64,000 nucleotides of DNA from Bernardetiaceae bacterium (GTDB lineage Bacteria; Bacteroidota; Bacteroidia; Cytophagales; Bernardetiaceae): contig JAFIER010000011.1 in assembly GCA_020832465.1 (NCBI GenBank), positions 35,486 to 99,485 of the forward strand, given 5' to 3'. The notes beneath the pieces are model-generated. The model was not told the origin of the DNA. It made no database searches and saw only the letters and a program-made list of their open reading frames with translations. Shown piece by piece: positions 47,324-55,469 of the stretch (position 1 is the stretch's first letter; each line of letters opens with the position of its first letter). The position numbers and the translations under genes are program-made.

Positions 47324-47842
47324 ATGAAATATACACGTTATTTTTGGTTTATGTCTATGATAGGCATTTTAGTACTGCATCTTTTTGCTTATGCAAGCCT
47401 ATCGGAATCGGTTAAGTTGCAAGAGCCTTCTGAAGGTATGTCAGAGTGGTATGTCTATAAAGATGCTTTTTTTTATTGGGGGCTTGCCTTTATTGTATTG
47501 AGCAATATGATGATTTTACTTTTGGGTAGAATTATTCCACTTATGCCACGTGATTTTCTACCTGTGCCTAAGCGTCAGTTTTGGGGTCGTGATATGAATA
47601 CGCGTAAGTTTTTGCGAGATGAGGTTAATGGTTGGTTTAAAGGTATTGGTTTGCTTATCAATATTTTTATTAGCGTTACGATTATAGATATTTTGTTTTT
47701 GAATCGTGAGATTCCATCGAATTTTGATCCGAGTGTTGTTTTATGGGCATTGATACCGCTTTTTCTGGCTTGGGTCGTAACATTTATTCTTGTGATGCGC
47801 AATACAGAACCTGTACGCAGGGAATTGGGTGAGCTTGCCTAG
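47324..47842 (+). CDS. Small polytopic membrane protein, unknown
   Basis: This 172-residue protein is not a family I recognise. It has about four membrane segments near residues 7-27, 48-70, 105-128 and 139-160, and a basic loop (PVPKRQFWGRDMNTRKFLRDE) between the second and third, placing that loop on the cytosolic side. There are no catalytic motifs. It stands alone, 236 bases after crtZ and followed by a strong terminator at 47872-47910. Function unknown. Confidence 0.6.
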   Translation: MKYTRYFWFMSMIGILVLHLFAYASLSESVKLQEPSEGMSEWYVYKDAFFYWGLAFIVLSNMMILLLGRIIPLMPRDFLPVPKRQFWGRDMNTRKFLRDEVNGWFKGIGLLINIFISVTIIDILFLNREIPSNFDPSVVLWALIPLFLAWVVTFILVMRNTEPVRRELGELA

Positions 47843-47871
47843 TTTTAGAACAAAGCAGAAATTTTTGTATA

Positions 47872-47910
47872 GTTAAAAATCGCATGTCTGAAAGACATGC
47901 GATTTTTAAC
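47872..47910. terminator. Bidirectional terminator between converging genes
   Basis: A perfect stem GTTAAAAATCGCATGTCT / AGACATGCGATTTTTAAC with loop GAA and flanking A and T runs lies between the membrane protein stop (47842) and the stop of the minus-strand gene (47910). It would stop both. Confidence 0.85.
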
Positions 47911-48524
47911 TATTTGCTTTTTGTAAAAAACGGCATAGTTTGTAGGGCTTCCCAGAGGGCTCTTTTTTTGCTTCTATCTTGCTCGAGCGTACCGAGGAGG
48001 TCTGCAAAGAGGATTGAAGTTTTCTGCATTTCGAAAGCGTGATAATTACTTATCTCTCGTTCAAAAAGCATGATAGAGGATACGCCAAATGCTACAAGTG
48101 TATGAAAATTAGCTATTTCTTTGAGTTCTTCAAAAGTAAAATTTCGAGTTGCATCTCCGGTATTTAGCAGTTGTAAGGCAGTAAGTTCGATATCACAAGC
48201 ATTCCATATTGCTTTGAGAAGTTGTTGCTTGCCTGTACCTTTAAGAGGGAGGTCTTCGGGTGCGATAAGCAATAGTACACCACTTTTGGCACTTCCTTTA
48301 ATAGGCAGTTGCAAATGATCTTCTTTTATTTTTGGTTTTTCTACATTTTTTTCAATAATTTTAGATGTAGGCATTGCTTGTGCTTTTTTTTCTACTATTG
48401 GCTCGCTGGGTGCATCAAAGGAATTTTTTTTTGTTTCCTTTTGCACCTCTTCTGCTACGTCATAGAGTTTGTGTTTGGCGTACAAAAACGGCAAAAAGTC
48501 TATATTGTCTTCTATTTGTATCAT
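47910..48524 (-). CDS. Hypothetical protein, weakly HolD-like
   Basis: This 204-residue protein is not firmly recognised. The N-terminal 85 residues are low-complexity, charged and probably disordered (KKNSFDAPSEPIVEKK). The C-terminal part is globular: VLLLIAPEDLPLKGTGKQQ, IWNACDIELTALQLLN, LVAFGVSSIML and LLGTLEQDRSKKRALWEALQ. The order (strand, helix, hydrophobic strand LVAFG, then a closing ADxLxxLxxDxxxKxxLWEAL motif) recalls the DNA polymerase III psi subunit of Bacteroidetes. That likeness is inference only. No signal peptide or membrane segment is seen. Confidence 0.5.
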   Translation of the reverse strand: MIQIEDNIDFLPFLYAKHKLYDVAEEVQKETKKNSFDAPSEPIVEKKAQAMPTSKIIEKNVEKPKIKEDHLQLPIKGSAKSGVLLLIAPEDLPLKGTGKQQLLKAIWNACDIELTALQLLNTGDATRNFTFEELKEIANFHTLVAFGVSSIMLFEREISNYHAFEMQKTSILFADLLGTLEQDRSKKRALWEALQTMPFFTKSK

Positions 48525-48671
48525 AAAGCGAAAATAAAGAATTTATTTGAGCTTTGCAATTTTCTTTTAAAAGCCATCTTTTTTTGTATTTTTGTGAATA
48601 GGCACTATATATGCAAATCAGGCTTATAGAAAACGATAAATAGGGTGCATAAAGTCAGTTAAATTAGTATT

Positions 48672-49565
48672 ATGAGCAACAAAAACTTTCGTTCGGCGCA
48701 GTTTGGTAGTTATCCTTATATAGGTGTGCTTATCAATATTAGCATTGCGCTTTGTATCACGGGTATATTGGGTACAATTCTGCTGTATGCGAATCGCTAT
48801 ATTCGCTATGCAGTAGAGCATGTAGAGGTTGAAATTTATTTGCAACGGGAGATTACGCCTAATGTACGTTTTTTGTTGGAAAAAGAACTTGCTACGCTCG
48901 CTTGCATAACAAAAGATGCGGCGGGTAAGGCACGGTTTAGATATGTTTCTCGGCAAGAGGCTACTGCTGAGATGCAAGCGCAAACAGGCGAAGACTTTGT
49001 AACGATATTGGGAGAAAGCCCCTTACCCGACTCTTACTATGTACAAATTGCAGAGGATTGCTACGAGAAGGGCACTATTGATAGTCTAAAAACGCGTATA
49101 GAAGGTCTTGCGGGTGTATTGGAGGTTGATTTTCAGCGTGAGTATATTAGCCAAATGCAACGAAATTTTCGTTATGCGGGGATTTTCTTTGTTGTATTTG
49201 CACTTGTTTTCTTTGTAGCGGCTGTTGCGCTTATTGATAATGCGATTCGTTTAGCTCTTTTTTCTCAGCGTTTTTTGATTCGCAGTATGCAACTTGTGGG
49301 TGCAAGTCCGATGTTTATAAAAAAACCATTTTTACGGCGCGCACTCTGGCATGGACTTATTGGTGGATCCGTAGCGATTGCTATTGTATGGCTACTCATG
49401 ACTTTATTGCATCGTTGGATAGATGGTTTATCCGATTTTCACAGTACGAATGGTATGATTATGCTTTCTTTTTTCTTGCTTATTTTTGGTGCTGCTATTA
49501 GTACACTAAGTGCTTATATTGCTGTAAGTCGATACTTGAATAAGCCTTTAGAGGAGCTATATTAA
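48672..49565 (+). CDS. ftsX: Cell-division permease-like protein FtsX
   Basis: FtsX pairs with the ATPase FtsE in the divisome and controls septal peptidoglycan hydrolases. The 297-residue protein has the FtsX layout: an N-terminal cytosolic segment (NKNFRSAQFGSYPYIG), TM1 near 18-40, an extracytoplasmic domain (about 41-170) with VEVEIYLQREIT, then TM2 (FFVVFALVFFVAAVALI), the loop IRSMQLVGASPMFIKKPF and two further TMs near 225-290. FtsE is not adjacent in this window. A likely -7 element TATTTTTG occurs at 48587-48594. Confidence 0.9.
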   Translation: MSNKNFRSAQFGSYPYIGVLINISIALCITGILGTILLYANRYIRYAVEHVEVEIYLQREITPNVRFLLEKELATLACITKDAAGKARFRYVSRQEATAEMQAQTGEDFVTILGESPLPDSYYVQIAEDCYEKGTIDSLKTRIEGLAGVLEVDFQREYISQMQRNFRYAGIFFVVFALVFFVAAVALIDNAIRLALFSQRFLIRSMQLVGASPMFIKKPFLRRALWHGLIGGSVAIAIVWLLMTLLHRWIDGLSDFHSTNGMIMLSFFLLIFGAAISTLSAYIAVSRYLNKPLEELY

Positions 49566-49596
49566 GCCTTTTTAGAGGATATGCGTATGAAAAAAA

Positions 49597-49681
49597 CAGT
49601 TGTACGACAACTTTGCTAAATTATAGAAATAACATTTCTGTCAGAAATGTTATTTTTATAATTTAATTTGATGTACACCCA
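49597..49681. mobile_element. MITE-like palindrome with TGTACG / CGTACA-type ends
   Basis: Left arm TTGTACGACAACTTTGCTAA and the right arm TTTAATTTGATGTACACCC flank the AGAAATAAC...GTTATTT hairpin. The ends resemble those of the 95-bp element at 55290-55384. A run of A flanks both ends (AAAAAA), so a duplication there is not distinctive. Confidence 0.5.
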
Positions 49682-49734
49682 AAAAATCCATAACCAATCG
49701 TGTTTTTCAAAAACTGTTAGTTATGGATTTTTTT

Positions 49735-49859
49735 CATACCACTATAGCTTTTTTCATAGCGTGAGGTTTGCAAACCCCACGCTATGGAAAAATGGGCTTA
49801 GAAATAACCTGTATCAAAGAAATGTTATGTCTGGCTAGCGAATGTCTTCTAGTAGTATG
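49735..49859. mobile_element. 125-bp dispersed palindromic element, copy near ftsX
   Basis: It begins CATACCACTATAG, carries TTTTTTCATAGCGTGAGG... and its mirror CCCCACGCTATGGAAAAATG, then a hairpin of the AGAAATAAC class with some changes, and ends CTAGTAGTATG. Start and end are inverted (CATACCACTA / TAGTAGTATG). No clear target duplication is visible. The 91-bp MITE has landed on its right edge. Confidence 0.75.
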
Positions 49860-49865
49860 AGTTTT

Positions 49866-49956
49866 GGTAGTCTTAAAGATGTAATGCTCAAAGTCTTTCA
49901 AAACTAACAGTTCTCAAAGAACTGTTAGTTCTAAGCATTACTTGTTATACACTACC
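49866..49956. mobile_element. 91-bp MITE-like element, copy 1, with 8-bp target duplication
   Basis: It is identical over all 91 bases to 57722-57812. The ends are GGTAGT and ACTACC, and the body folds into a long hairpin (GTAATGCT...AGCATTAC and ACTAACAGTTCT...AGAACTGTTAGT). It is flanked exactly by TGAGTTTT at 49858-49865 and 49957-49964. This is direct evidence of insertion by transposition. Confidence 0.9.
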
Positions 49957-49973
49957 TGAGTTTTGATGCTTAT

Positions 49974-51341
49974 TTATATCGTGCGACTAATGTCGAAGTT
50001 TTCTAAGTAATCAGCTACACGTTTGACAAACTTACCGCCTAAGGCACCATCAACGACTCTGTGGTCGTAAGAGTGAGAGAGGTACATCATGTGTCTTATA
50101 CCAATCATATCGCCATGTTCTGTTGTAATAACAGCTGGTTTTTTGATAATTGCGCCAAGCGATAAGATAGCTACTTGCGGCTGCATAATAATAGGTGTGC
50201 CGAGCATATTACCAAAAGAACCGATATTAGAAACGGTATAAGTTCCTCCTGAGAGGTCATCGGGTGAGAGTTTGTTATTGCGTGCACGCTCTACTAAATC
50301 GTTTACTCGTTTTGTGATACCGAGTAGGCTCAGTTCATCTGCATTTTTAATGACGGGCACGATGAGGTTGTCATTTGGAAGGGCAACGGCCATGCCGACA
50401 TTTACATCTCGCTTGAGTAAAATATTATTTCCATCGACCGAGCAGTTGATTTTAGGAAAATCTTTAATAGCTTTGATTACGGCTTCGATGAATATAGGCG
50501 TAAAAGTGAGGCTTGTATGCTCACGTTCCATGACGGCGCGTTTGTGTTTGTTTCTCCAATTTACGATATTCGTAACATCGGCTTCTACGAATGATGTTAC
50601 GTGAGGGGAAATGCGCTTGGAGTCGACCATACGCTGGGCAATCATACGGCGCATTCTATCCATTTCAATAACTTCTACGCCATTGCCATAAGACTGTGCA
50701 GGTGCAACCGGCTGTAGAGGCTGTGATGATGTCGATGATTCTTTTTTAACGGAAGCAACAGGCGGTGTTTGCGCTTGTGTAATAGCGGTTTGCTGCGAGG
50801 GTATGGCTGTAGTTGTGTCTTGTTGCGTGCGACTTTGCTCAAGATATTGAAAAATATCGCTTTTAGTAACTCTACCATCTTTTCCTGTGCCGTTGATTTT
50901 GTCTAACGTCTCGAGCGAGATACCTTCTTGCTTAGCGATATTTCGGACAAGTGGCGAATAAAATTTTTCTGAGTCGCTTCTTTTGATTTTTTCAATTTCT
51001 GCGGCTGTTTCGCTTTGCCTTGAGCTTGTCGCAATAGGCGTTTGCGGTTGTGAGGTTTCGGTTTTAGCTTGTGCTACATCGGCTGCGCTAGCTTGTCCGT
51101 TTTGGACTTCTATAATCGCAATCGGGGCACCGACTTGCACCACATCGCCTTCTTGGGCTAATATTTCTACTAAAACTCCTGATTCAATGGCAGGGACTTC
51201 TGTATCAACTTTATCCGTTGCTACTTCGAGTACGGATTCGTCTTGTTCGATAGTATCACCTACTTGTTTGAGCCAAGTCAGAATAGTGCCTTCCATGACA
51301 CTTTCGCCCATTTTGGGCATAAGCATTTCTACACGAGCCAT
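49974..51341 (-). CDS. Dihydrolipoamide acyltransferase (E2 of a 2-oxo acid dehydrogenase)
   Basis: This is the E2 core of a 2-oxo acid dehydrogenase complex, moving acyl groups from lipoyl to CoA. The 455-residue protein has an N-terminal lipoyl domain (VLEVATDKVDTEVPAI, Lys near residue 43), a linker rich in Gln, Ser, Thr and Pro (residues 80-120 and 185-210), a peripheral-subunit-binding domain (about 122-165: YSPLVRNIAKQEGISL) and the catalytic domain. In the last, HSYDHRVVDGALGGKF supplies the HxxxDG site near 425. Which complex (2-oxoglutarate, pyruvate or branched-chain) is uncertain. E1 and E3 genes are not adjacent. Confidence 0.88.
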   Translation of the reverse strand: MARVEMLMPKMGESVMEGTILTWLKQVGDTIEQDESVLEVATDKVDTEVPAIESGVLVEILAQEGDVVQVGAPIAIIEVQNGQASAADVAQAKTETSQPQTPIATSSRQSETAAEIEKIKRSDSEKFYSPLVRNIAKQEGISLETLDKINGTGKDGRVTKSDIFQYLEQSRTQQDTTTAIPSQQTAITQAQTPPVASVKKESSTSSQPLQPVAPAQSYGNGVEVIEMDRMRRMIAQRMVDSKRISPHVTSFVEADVTNIVNWRNKHKRAVMEREHTSLTFTPIFIEAVIKAIKDFPKINCSVDGNNILLKRDVNVGMAVALPNDNLIVPVIKNADELSLLGITKRVNDLVERARNNKLSPDDLSGGTYTVSNIGSFGNMLGTPIIMQPQVAILSLGAIIKKPAVITTEHGDMIGIRHMMYLSHSYDHRVVDGALGGKFVKRVADYLENFDISRTI

Positions 51342-51554
51342 ATATATTGTGTTTTTTTGTTTATTAGGTACGGTTTCGGATTAGCGATTTTGAGCTTACT
51401 TACGAAGCCTCCGCTAATTTAGCAAAATTACAAAAAAATACGAACAATATAGGCAGTGTTTTTCGAATAAAACTTTTTTTTACGTTAATTAGGCAAAAAA
51501 GCACAAGCCTACAGGGCGTAAAAGAGGCGTTAAGTGGATTATATGATATAAATT

Positions 51555-52784
51555 TTACTCTACTACAAACTTACGACTTTCTACCCCAAGGCGCGTGTAC
51601 ACTTGTAAAATATAAGTACCTTTTGAAAGTTTTTGTTGAAACTGTATATGTGCGCAATGATTCATATCTTCGGATCTTGTATTTTCCTCTCGGAACGAAA
51701 TACTTTTACCCAGCATATCTACAATTTGTATGCGAAGCACTTTATCATTACTATGGTAGTACAAATCTTGTCCTTTGTTTGGATTTGGGTAGAGTTTAAA
51801 TGTAGAGTGATTTAGATCCGAGGGTAAGATAACAACTGCTATACGGCTATAAGAAAACGTACCATCTATGTCAGTTTGTTTGATGCGGTAGTATATTTTA
51901 TTAGCATTTGCTAATTCCGTATCTCGGCTTCTATAATGCTGAATTTGAGAGGAGTGCGCACGCACTGGCACTTGCTTATCTATGACCTGAAAACTAAATC
52001 CGTCGAGCGAACGCTCAACTTCAAAAAAAGCGTTATCTGTTTCGCTAAGCGTACCCCAAGTCAGTATTACAGACTGCGAAGGTGCATCATATTTTGCTTC
52101 AAAATAATACCATTCTACAGGCAATAGAAGATCATCTAGGGTTTCACAGCCACCCATACCATTTATATTGCTTTGGTCTTGTACGCCAAGGGAATCTGAC
52201 TCGCAGCCTTCGCAGCGCACACAATAAACAAGGGTCGTGCTATTGGTAATATTATTAGCACAGCCAGTGCTGACAGCACCAATAGTAGTACTATTGCCAC
52301 CTTGACGTGCGCAGTTTTCTACCAATAAGTAGCCTTCGTTATCACCAGATGTAATAATATTGCCATTATTTTGGATACCTAAAGCACCCGTAACTTGCAC
52401 AATCGCCCCGTCTATAATCATATCTGTATTATTTTCCATGACAAGTACATTTTGATCTGTTCCGCCCTCGGGTCCGATAATTAAATGCGTACCCGCACCT
52501 GCTACGACTAAAGTGCCTCCATTATTACCTGTGCGCTGTACGAGTATACTTGCAACTTGCACTGTTTCGCCCCCATTCAGCGTAACGGTATGGCCAGCTG
52601 CTATAATCACATGATCATCAGGACCAGGTGTAGTGCCACAGCCTGTACCAGTGCTACTCCATGTAGCGGGATTATCCCAATTGCCAGTCCCCGTACTTGT
52701 AAAAGTACATTGTGCACTCGCTTCATTTGCTATAAATAAGAAAAACCAGGCACAAAGTAGGTAAACGTAAAACTTGCTTGTCAT
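51555..52784 (-). CDS. Secreted T9SS type A sorting domain protein
   Basis: This is a 409-residue exported protein. It has a signal peptide (YVYLLCAWFFLFIANEASAQ) and an N-terminal beta-helix-like region with CTFTSTGTGNWDNPATW and VIIAAGHTVTLNGGETVQV, resembling the G8-like domain of T9SS cargo proteins. Several Cys residues follow around 185-205 (CVRCEGCESD). The C-terminal 75 residues match the type A sorting domain: FKLYPNPNKGQDLYY, VDMLGKSI and LSKGTYILQVYT. It should be secreted by the type IX system. Function unknown. Confidence 0.85.
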   Translation of the reverse strand: MTSKFYVYLLCAWFFLFIANEASAQCTFTSTGTGNWDNPATWSSTGTGCGTTPGPDDHVIIAAGHTVTLNGGETVQVASILVQRTGNNGGTLVVAGAGTHLIIGPEGGTDQNVLVMENNTDMIIDGAIVQVTGALGIQNNGNIITSGDNEGYLLVENCARQGGNSTTIGAVSTGCANNITNSTTLVYCVRCEGCESDSLGVQDQSNINGMGGCETLDDLLLPVEWYYFEAKYDAPSQSVILTWGTLSETDNAFFEVERSLDGFSFQVIDKQVPVRAHSSQIQHYRSRDTELANANKIYYRIKQTDIDGTFSYSRIAVVILPSDLNHSTFKLYPNPNKGQDLYYHSNDKVLRIQIVDMLGKSISFREENTRSEDMNHCAHIQFQQKLSKGTYILQVYTRLGVESRKFVVE

Positions 52785-52794
52785 TGTAATAAAT

Positions 52795-52819
52795 AGTTAG
52801 AGTTAGAGTTAGAGTTAGT
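52795..52819. repeat. Tandem hexamer repeat in the leader of the T9SS-A gene
   Basis: AGTTAG is repeated four times in a row just upstream of the minus-strand T9SS-A gene (start at 52784). Such short tandem repeats in the leader can change in copy number, and so in spacing to the start, between cells. Confidence 0.7.
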
Positions 52820-52977
52820 TTAATTTGTTATTTGGGACTATGATTAGGTTTAAGAACAAACAACATACTTTGAGAGATGTTATTTTTACTCCTGATACTG
52901 AATAGGTAGTAAATTTTAATTCCGAACAAGAATAGTGTGTAAAAATTAAAAATCAGGTATATCTCAATAGCCAATAT

Positions 52978-53101
52978 CATACCACCATATATTTTTCCAT
53001 AGCAGCGTGAGGTTTGCAAACCTCACGCTGCTATGGAAAAATAGACTTAGAAATAACATTTCTTTAAGAAATGTTATTTCTAGCTGGCGCTAGTGGTTAT
53101 G
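52978..53101. mobile_element. 124-bp palindromic MITE-like element with 9-bp target duplication
   Basis: It starts CATACCACCATATA and ends CGCTAGTGGTTATG. It holds two palindromes, one of about 60 bases centred on GGTTTGCAAACC and one of AGAAATAAC type. The direct repeat AGCCAATAT flanks it exactly at 52969-52977 and 53102-53110. This shows that the dispersed palindrome family transposes. Confidence 0.9.
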
Positions 53102-53374
53102 AGCCAATATATTGCTGTTTATAAAAGATAATGAAGTGGTTATTAGTTCCATTAGTTACGTTGAACACCTTTATGAGGTTCTGTTTTAACACTATTTATA
53201 ATTTGTCTAAACAATGAATGTTTTTAGGACAGGTCTTTGTACCTCTATTTTTTAGGTAAAGCGCCTAATTTTACAACATTTAACTGGTTTTCAGATGTTT
53301 GATAAGTTTATTGAGTGCAGTCTATTGAATTTTTTGTATAAGGTGTGCATTTATTTTTGTGGGGTATAACAGAC

Positions 53375-53421
53375 AAAAAACCGCTTATACAAAAAGTTCT
53401 TAAACATTTTATATAAGCGGT
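53375..53421 (-). terminator. Terminator of the DUF6263-like lipoprotein gene
   Basis: The stem CCGCTTATA/TATAAGCGG (long loop) is followed on the minus strand by TTTTTTGTCT. It lies 70 bases after the stop of the lipoprotein gene at 53491. Confidence 0.65.
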
Positions 53422-53490
53422 CTTATTTTATAAGGCTAAAGTCGAAAGGCTTTATCTTCGAGTGCAGATAATACACGAGCCTATCTGAAC

Positions 53491-54429
53491 TTACTCGAGC
53501 GTTTTTGTAATGGTTTGCATTTTGACTGTCATAGGAATAGACATGGTTTGCGGCCCTGAGATATTTACGTCTCCTCCCATATCTTGATTTTGGCTATTGA
53601 AAATAATCCAGCCTGTATTTGTATCTACTTGCATTTTTCCTTTGGAATTACCTTTGATGTTATATTCTATCATCATGCCTCCCATTTCTGTGGGTTCAGC
53701 ATCTTCTAAGGAGTTTAGCTTAGATTCTACATCAATATAAGCAATGCCGTCTTTGATTTCGGTAAGTGTAAAATTTTGTTCCATATCAAAGCTCATCATA
53801 CCTTTTTTGCGCTCTTTGCTTGTCCAGCTATCGCCTACTTTGACAGTTTTGCTTGTATATACAGAAAACATGGTGCTGATATCTGATTTGAGTTTTTCTT
53901 CACCATATTCAGCTTCTAATGACTTTTGTGCGGCTTCTTTCTGGTCGTCATCGACGTTTAGATTTGCCATAATCGCCTCTATGAGCTTATCTCCCCCCTC
54001 TACTGCGACTACTTTACCCGTAGGCGTTACTGTAAAAGTATAAGATTGCCCTACCAAAGCCCCTTGTGCTTGCGCAAAATCAGGAACTTCCTCGTCTTTT
54101 TCAGAATCATAGGACATATTGCCTGCCATGGACTCGCTTGATATCATCATGGATTTATAAGTCTGTTTGATTTTCATATTACCATCTTGCATGACATCGA
54201 GCACTTCATATAAAGAAGTAATTTTGGTTTGCGTTTTTTGCTCTTGCTTCATACCCATAATCTCTTGCGCAATATCTTGCTGGATAAAACTTTCTACGGT
54301 GAAGCTATCACCTTTTTTGACATTGAGTTGCATACCGCCGTCTTTGCCACCACTTTGTTTAGAGGAAGCACAACCGCTTAATAAAAGTCCTATAAAAAGG
54401 ACATACCAGACTGAATTTTGAATGTTCAT
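53491..54429 (-). CDS. Lipoprotein of the DUF6263 type
   Basis: I start at the ATG complementary to 54427-54429 (MNIQNSVWYVLF), giving 312 residues. The lipobox LLLSGCAS near residue 20 marks it as a lipoprotein. The rest is a soluble beta-rich domain with SFTVESFIQQDIA, TYKSMMISSES, VGDSWTSKE and GNSKGKMQVDTNTGWI, a pattern I associate with Bacteroidetes DUF6263 proteins of unknown role. It is downstream of pdxJ on the same strand, with 58 bases between, so possible co-transcription has no functional hint. Confidence 0.65.
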   Translation of the reverse strand: MNIQNSVWYVLFIGLLLSGCASSKQSGGKDGGMQLNVKKGDSFTVESFIQQDIAQEIMGMKQEQKTQTKITSLYEVLDVMQDGNMKIKQTYKSMMISSESMAGNMSYDSEKDEEVPDFAQAQGALVGQSYTFTVTPTGKVVAVEGGDKLIEAIMANLNVDDDQKEAAQKSLEAEYGEEKLKSDISTMFSVYTSKTVKVGDSWTSKERKKGMMSFDMEQNFTLTEIKDGIAYIDVESKLNSLEDAEPTEMGGMMIEYNIKGNSKGKMQVDTNTGWIIFNSQNQDMGGDVNISGPQTMSIPMTVKMQTITKTLE

Positions 54430-54487
54430 CGTGTTTTGTTTTAAATTAAAATTATTGTATGTGAATAGTTTTGAAATCAAAGAAGTT

Positions 54488-55228
54488 TTAGGAAATAGGC
54501 GATACCTGTGCTGTTTCTATGGCACGTAAGTACATTTGAATTGTATTTTCTAATCCATAATAAAGTGCATCGGATATAAGCGCATGCCCTATTGAAACTT
54601 CTTGTAAGTTTGGAATTGAATGGTAAAGATACGCTAAATTTTTTAAATCTAAATCATGCCCTGCATTTAATCCTAATGCTAACGAAGTGGCTAAGGCAGC
54701 GGCTTCTACATAAGGTGCTACGGATTTTTCACGATTTTGTTTATATCCTTGTGCATAGGATTCTGTATAAAGTTCAATTCTATCAGCACCTACTGCTGCT
54801 GCACCTTCAATCATTGCAGCTACGGGGTCTATAAAAAGTGAAACACGCACACCTAAGGATTGAATATGGGCTATAGTTTCGGTCAGATAAGCTTTATGCT
54901 TGAGCGTATCCCAGCCGGCATTTGAAGTAAGTACATCATCAGAATCGGGCACAAGTGTAGCCTGTGCGGGTTTGATTTTTTCTATAATTTCGAGGTATCG
55001 TCCTTTTTGTGGATTTCCCTCGATATTCAACTCTGTATTGACTACCTGCGCCAATGCAAAGGCATCTTCGTAGCGAATATGCCGTTCATCGGGGCGGGGG
55101 TGTATCGTTATACCTTGTGCGCCAAAACGCTCTGCGTTTTGCGCTGCCATCACAAGGTCTGGATTATTCCCACCACGCGCATTGCGCAAAGTGGCTATTT
55201 TATTGATATTTACACTGAGTTTGAGCAT
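54488..55228 (-). CDS. pdxJ: Pyridoxine 5'-phosphate synthase
   Basis: PdxJ condenses 1-deoxy-D-xylulose 5-phosphate with 3-amino-2-oxopropyl phosphate to make pyridoxine phosphate. The 246-residue TIM-barrel protein has LSVNINKIATLRNARGGNNP, GITIHPRPDERHI, FNIEGNP-like LNIEGNPQ, VTLVPDS-like ATLVPDSDDV, VSLFIDP and LNAGHDLDLKN. All usual active-site pieces are there and the length is standard. Confidence 0.95.
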   Translation of the reverse strand: MLKLSVNINKIATLRNARGGNNPDLVMAAQNAERFGAQGITIHPRPDERHIRYEDAFALAQVVNTELNIEGNPQKGRYLEIIEKIKPAQATLVPDSDDVLTSNAGWDTLKHKAYLTETIAHIQSLGVRVSLFIDPVAAMIEGAAAVGADRIELYTESYAQGYKQNREKSVAPYVEAAALATSLALGLNAGHDLDLKNLAYLYHSIPNLQEVSIGHALISDALYYGLENTIQMYLRAIETAQVSPIS

Positions 55229-55289
55229 AGTTTTGAAGTCTTGTAAGGTATAGAATTAAAGCTACTAACTAAAAGCATTGCCTATGGAA

Positions 55290-55384
55290 AGGGTGTACGT
55301 CAAGTTGGTAAATCAATTATAGAAATAACATTTCTGACAGAAATGTTATTTCTGGGCTAATTTAGCAAAGTTATCGTGCACCCT
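55290..55384. mobile_element. 95-bp MITE-like palindrome with AGGGTG / CACCCT ends
   Basis: The ends AGGGTGTACG and CGTGCACCCT are inverted. The middle has the AGAAATAACATTTCT hairpin and a TAATTTAGCAAAGTT arm matched by a weaker left arm. The flanks ATGGAA and ACGGAA differ at one base, a possible 6-bp target duplication. Related right ends occur at 49660-49680 and 62190-62212. Confidence 0.65.
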
Positions 55385-55469
55385 ACGGAAACCTATTAGT
55401 AGCTTTTTGAAAAGAATTATTACAAGACTCAGCCTACAGTATTTTATTGTTAGCTATTTTTACTCAGGC

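Larger units (their letters stand above)
49566..49973. other. Intergenic region crowded with three mobile palindromic elements
   Basis: Between ftsX and the converging acyltransferase gene lie an 85-bp element (about 49597-49681), a 125-bp palindrome-family element (49735-49859) and a 91-bp MITE (49866-49956). No gene is seen in between. Confidence 0.8.
52785..53490. other. 706-base intergenic region with tandem hexamers and a palindromic element
   Basis: It contains four tandem copies of a GTTAGA-type hexamer at 52795-52819, the palindromic element at 52978-53101 and a terminator at 53375-53421. The rest is AT-rich and I see no gene in it. Confidence 0.7.
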
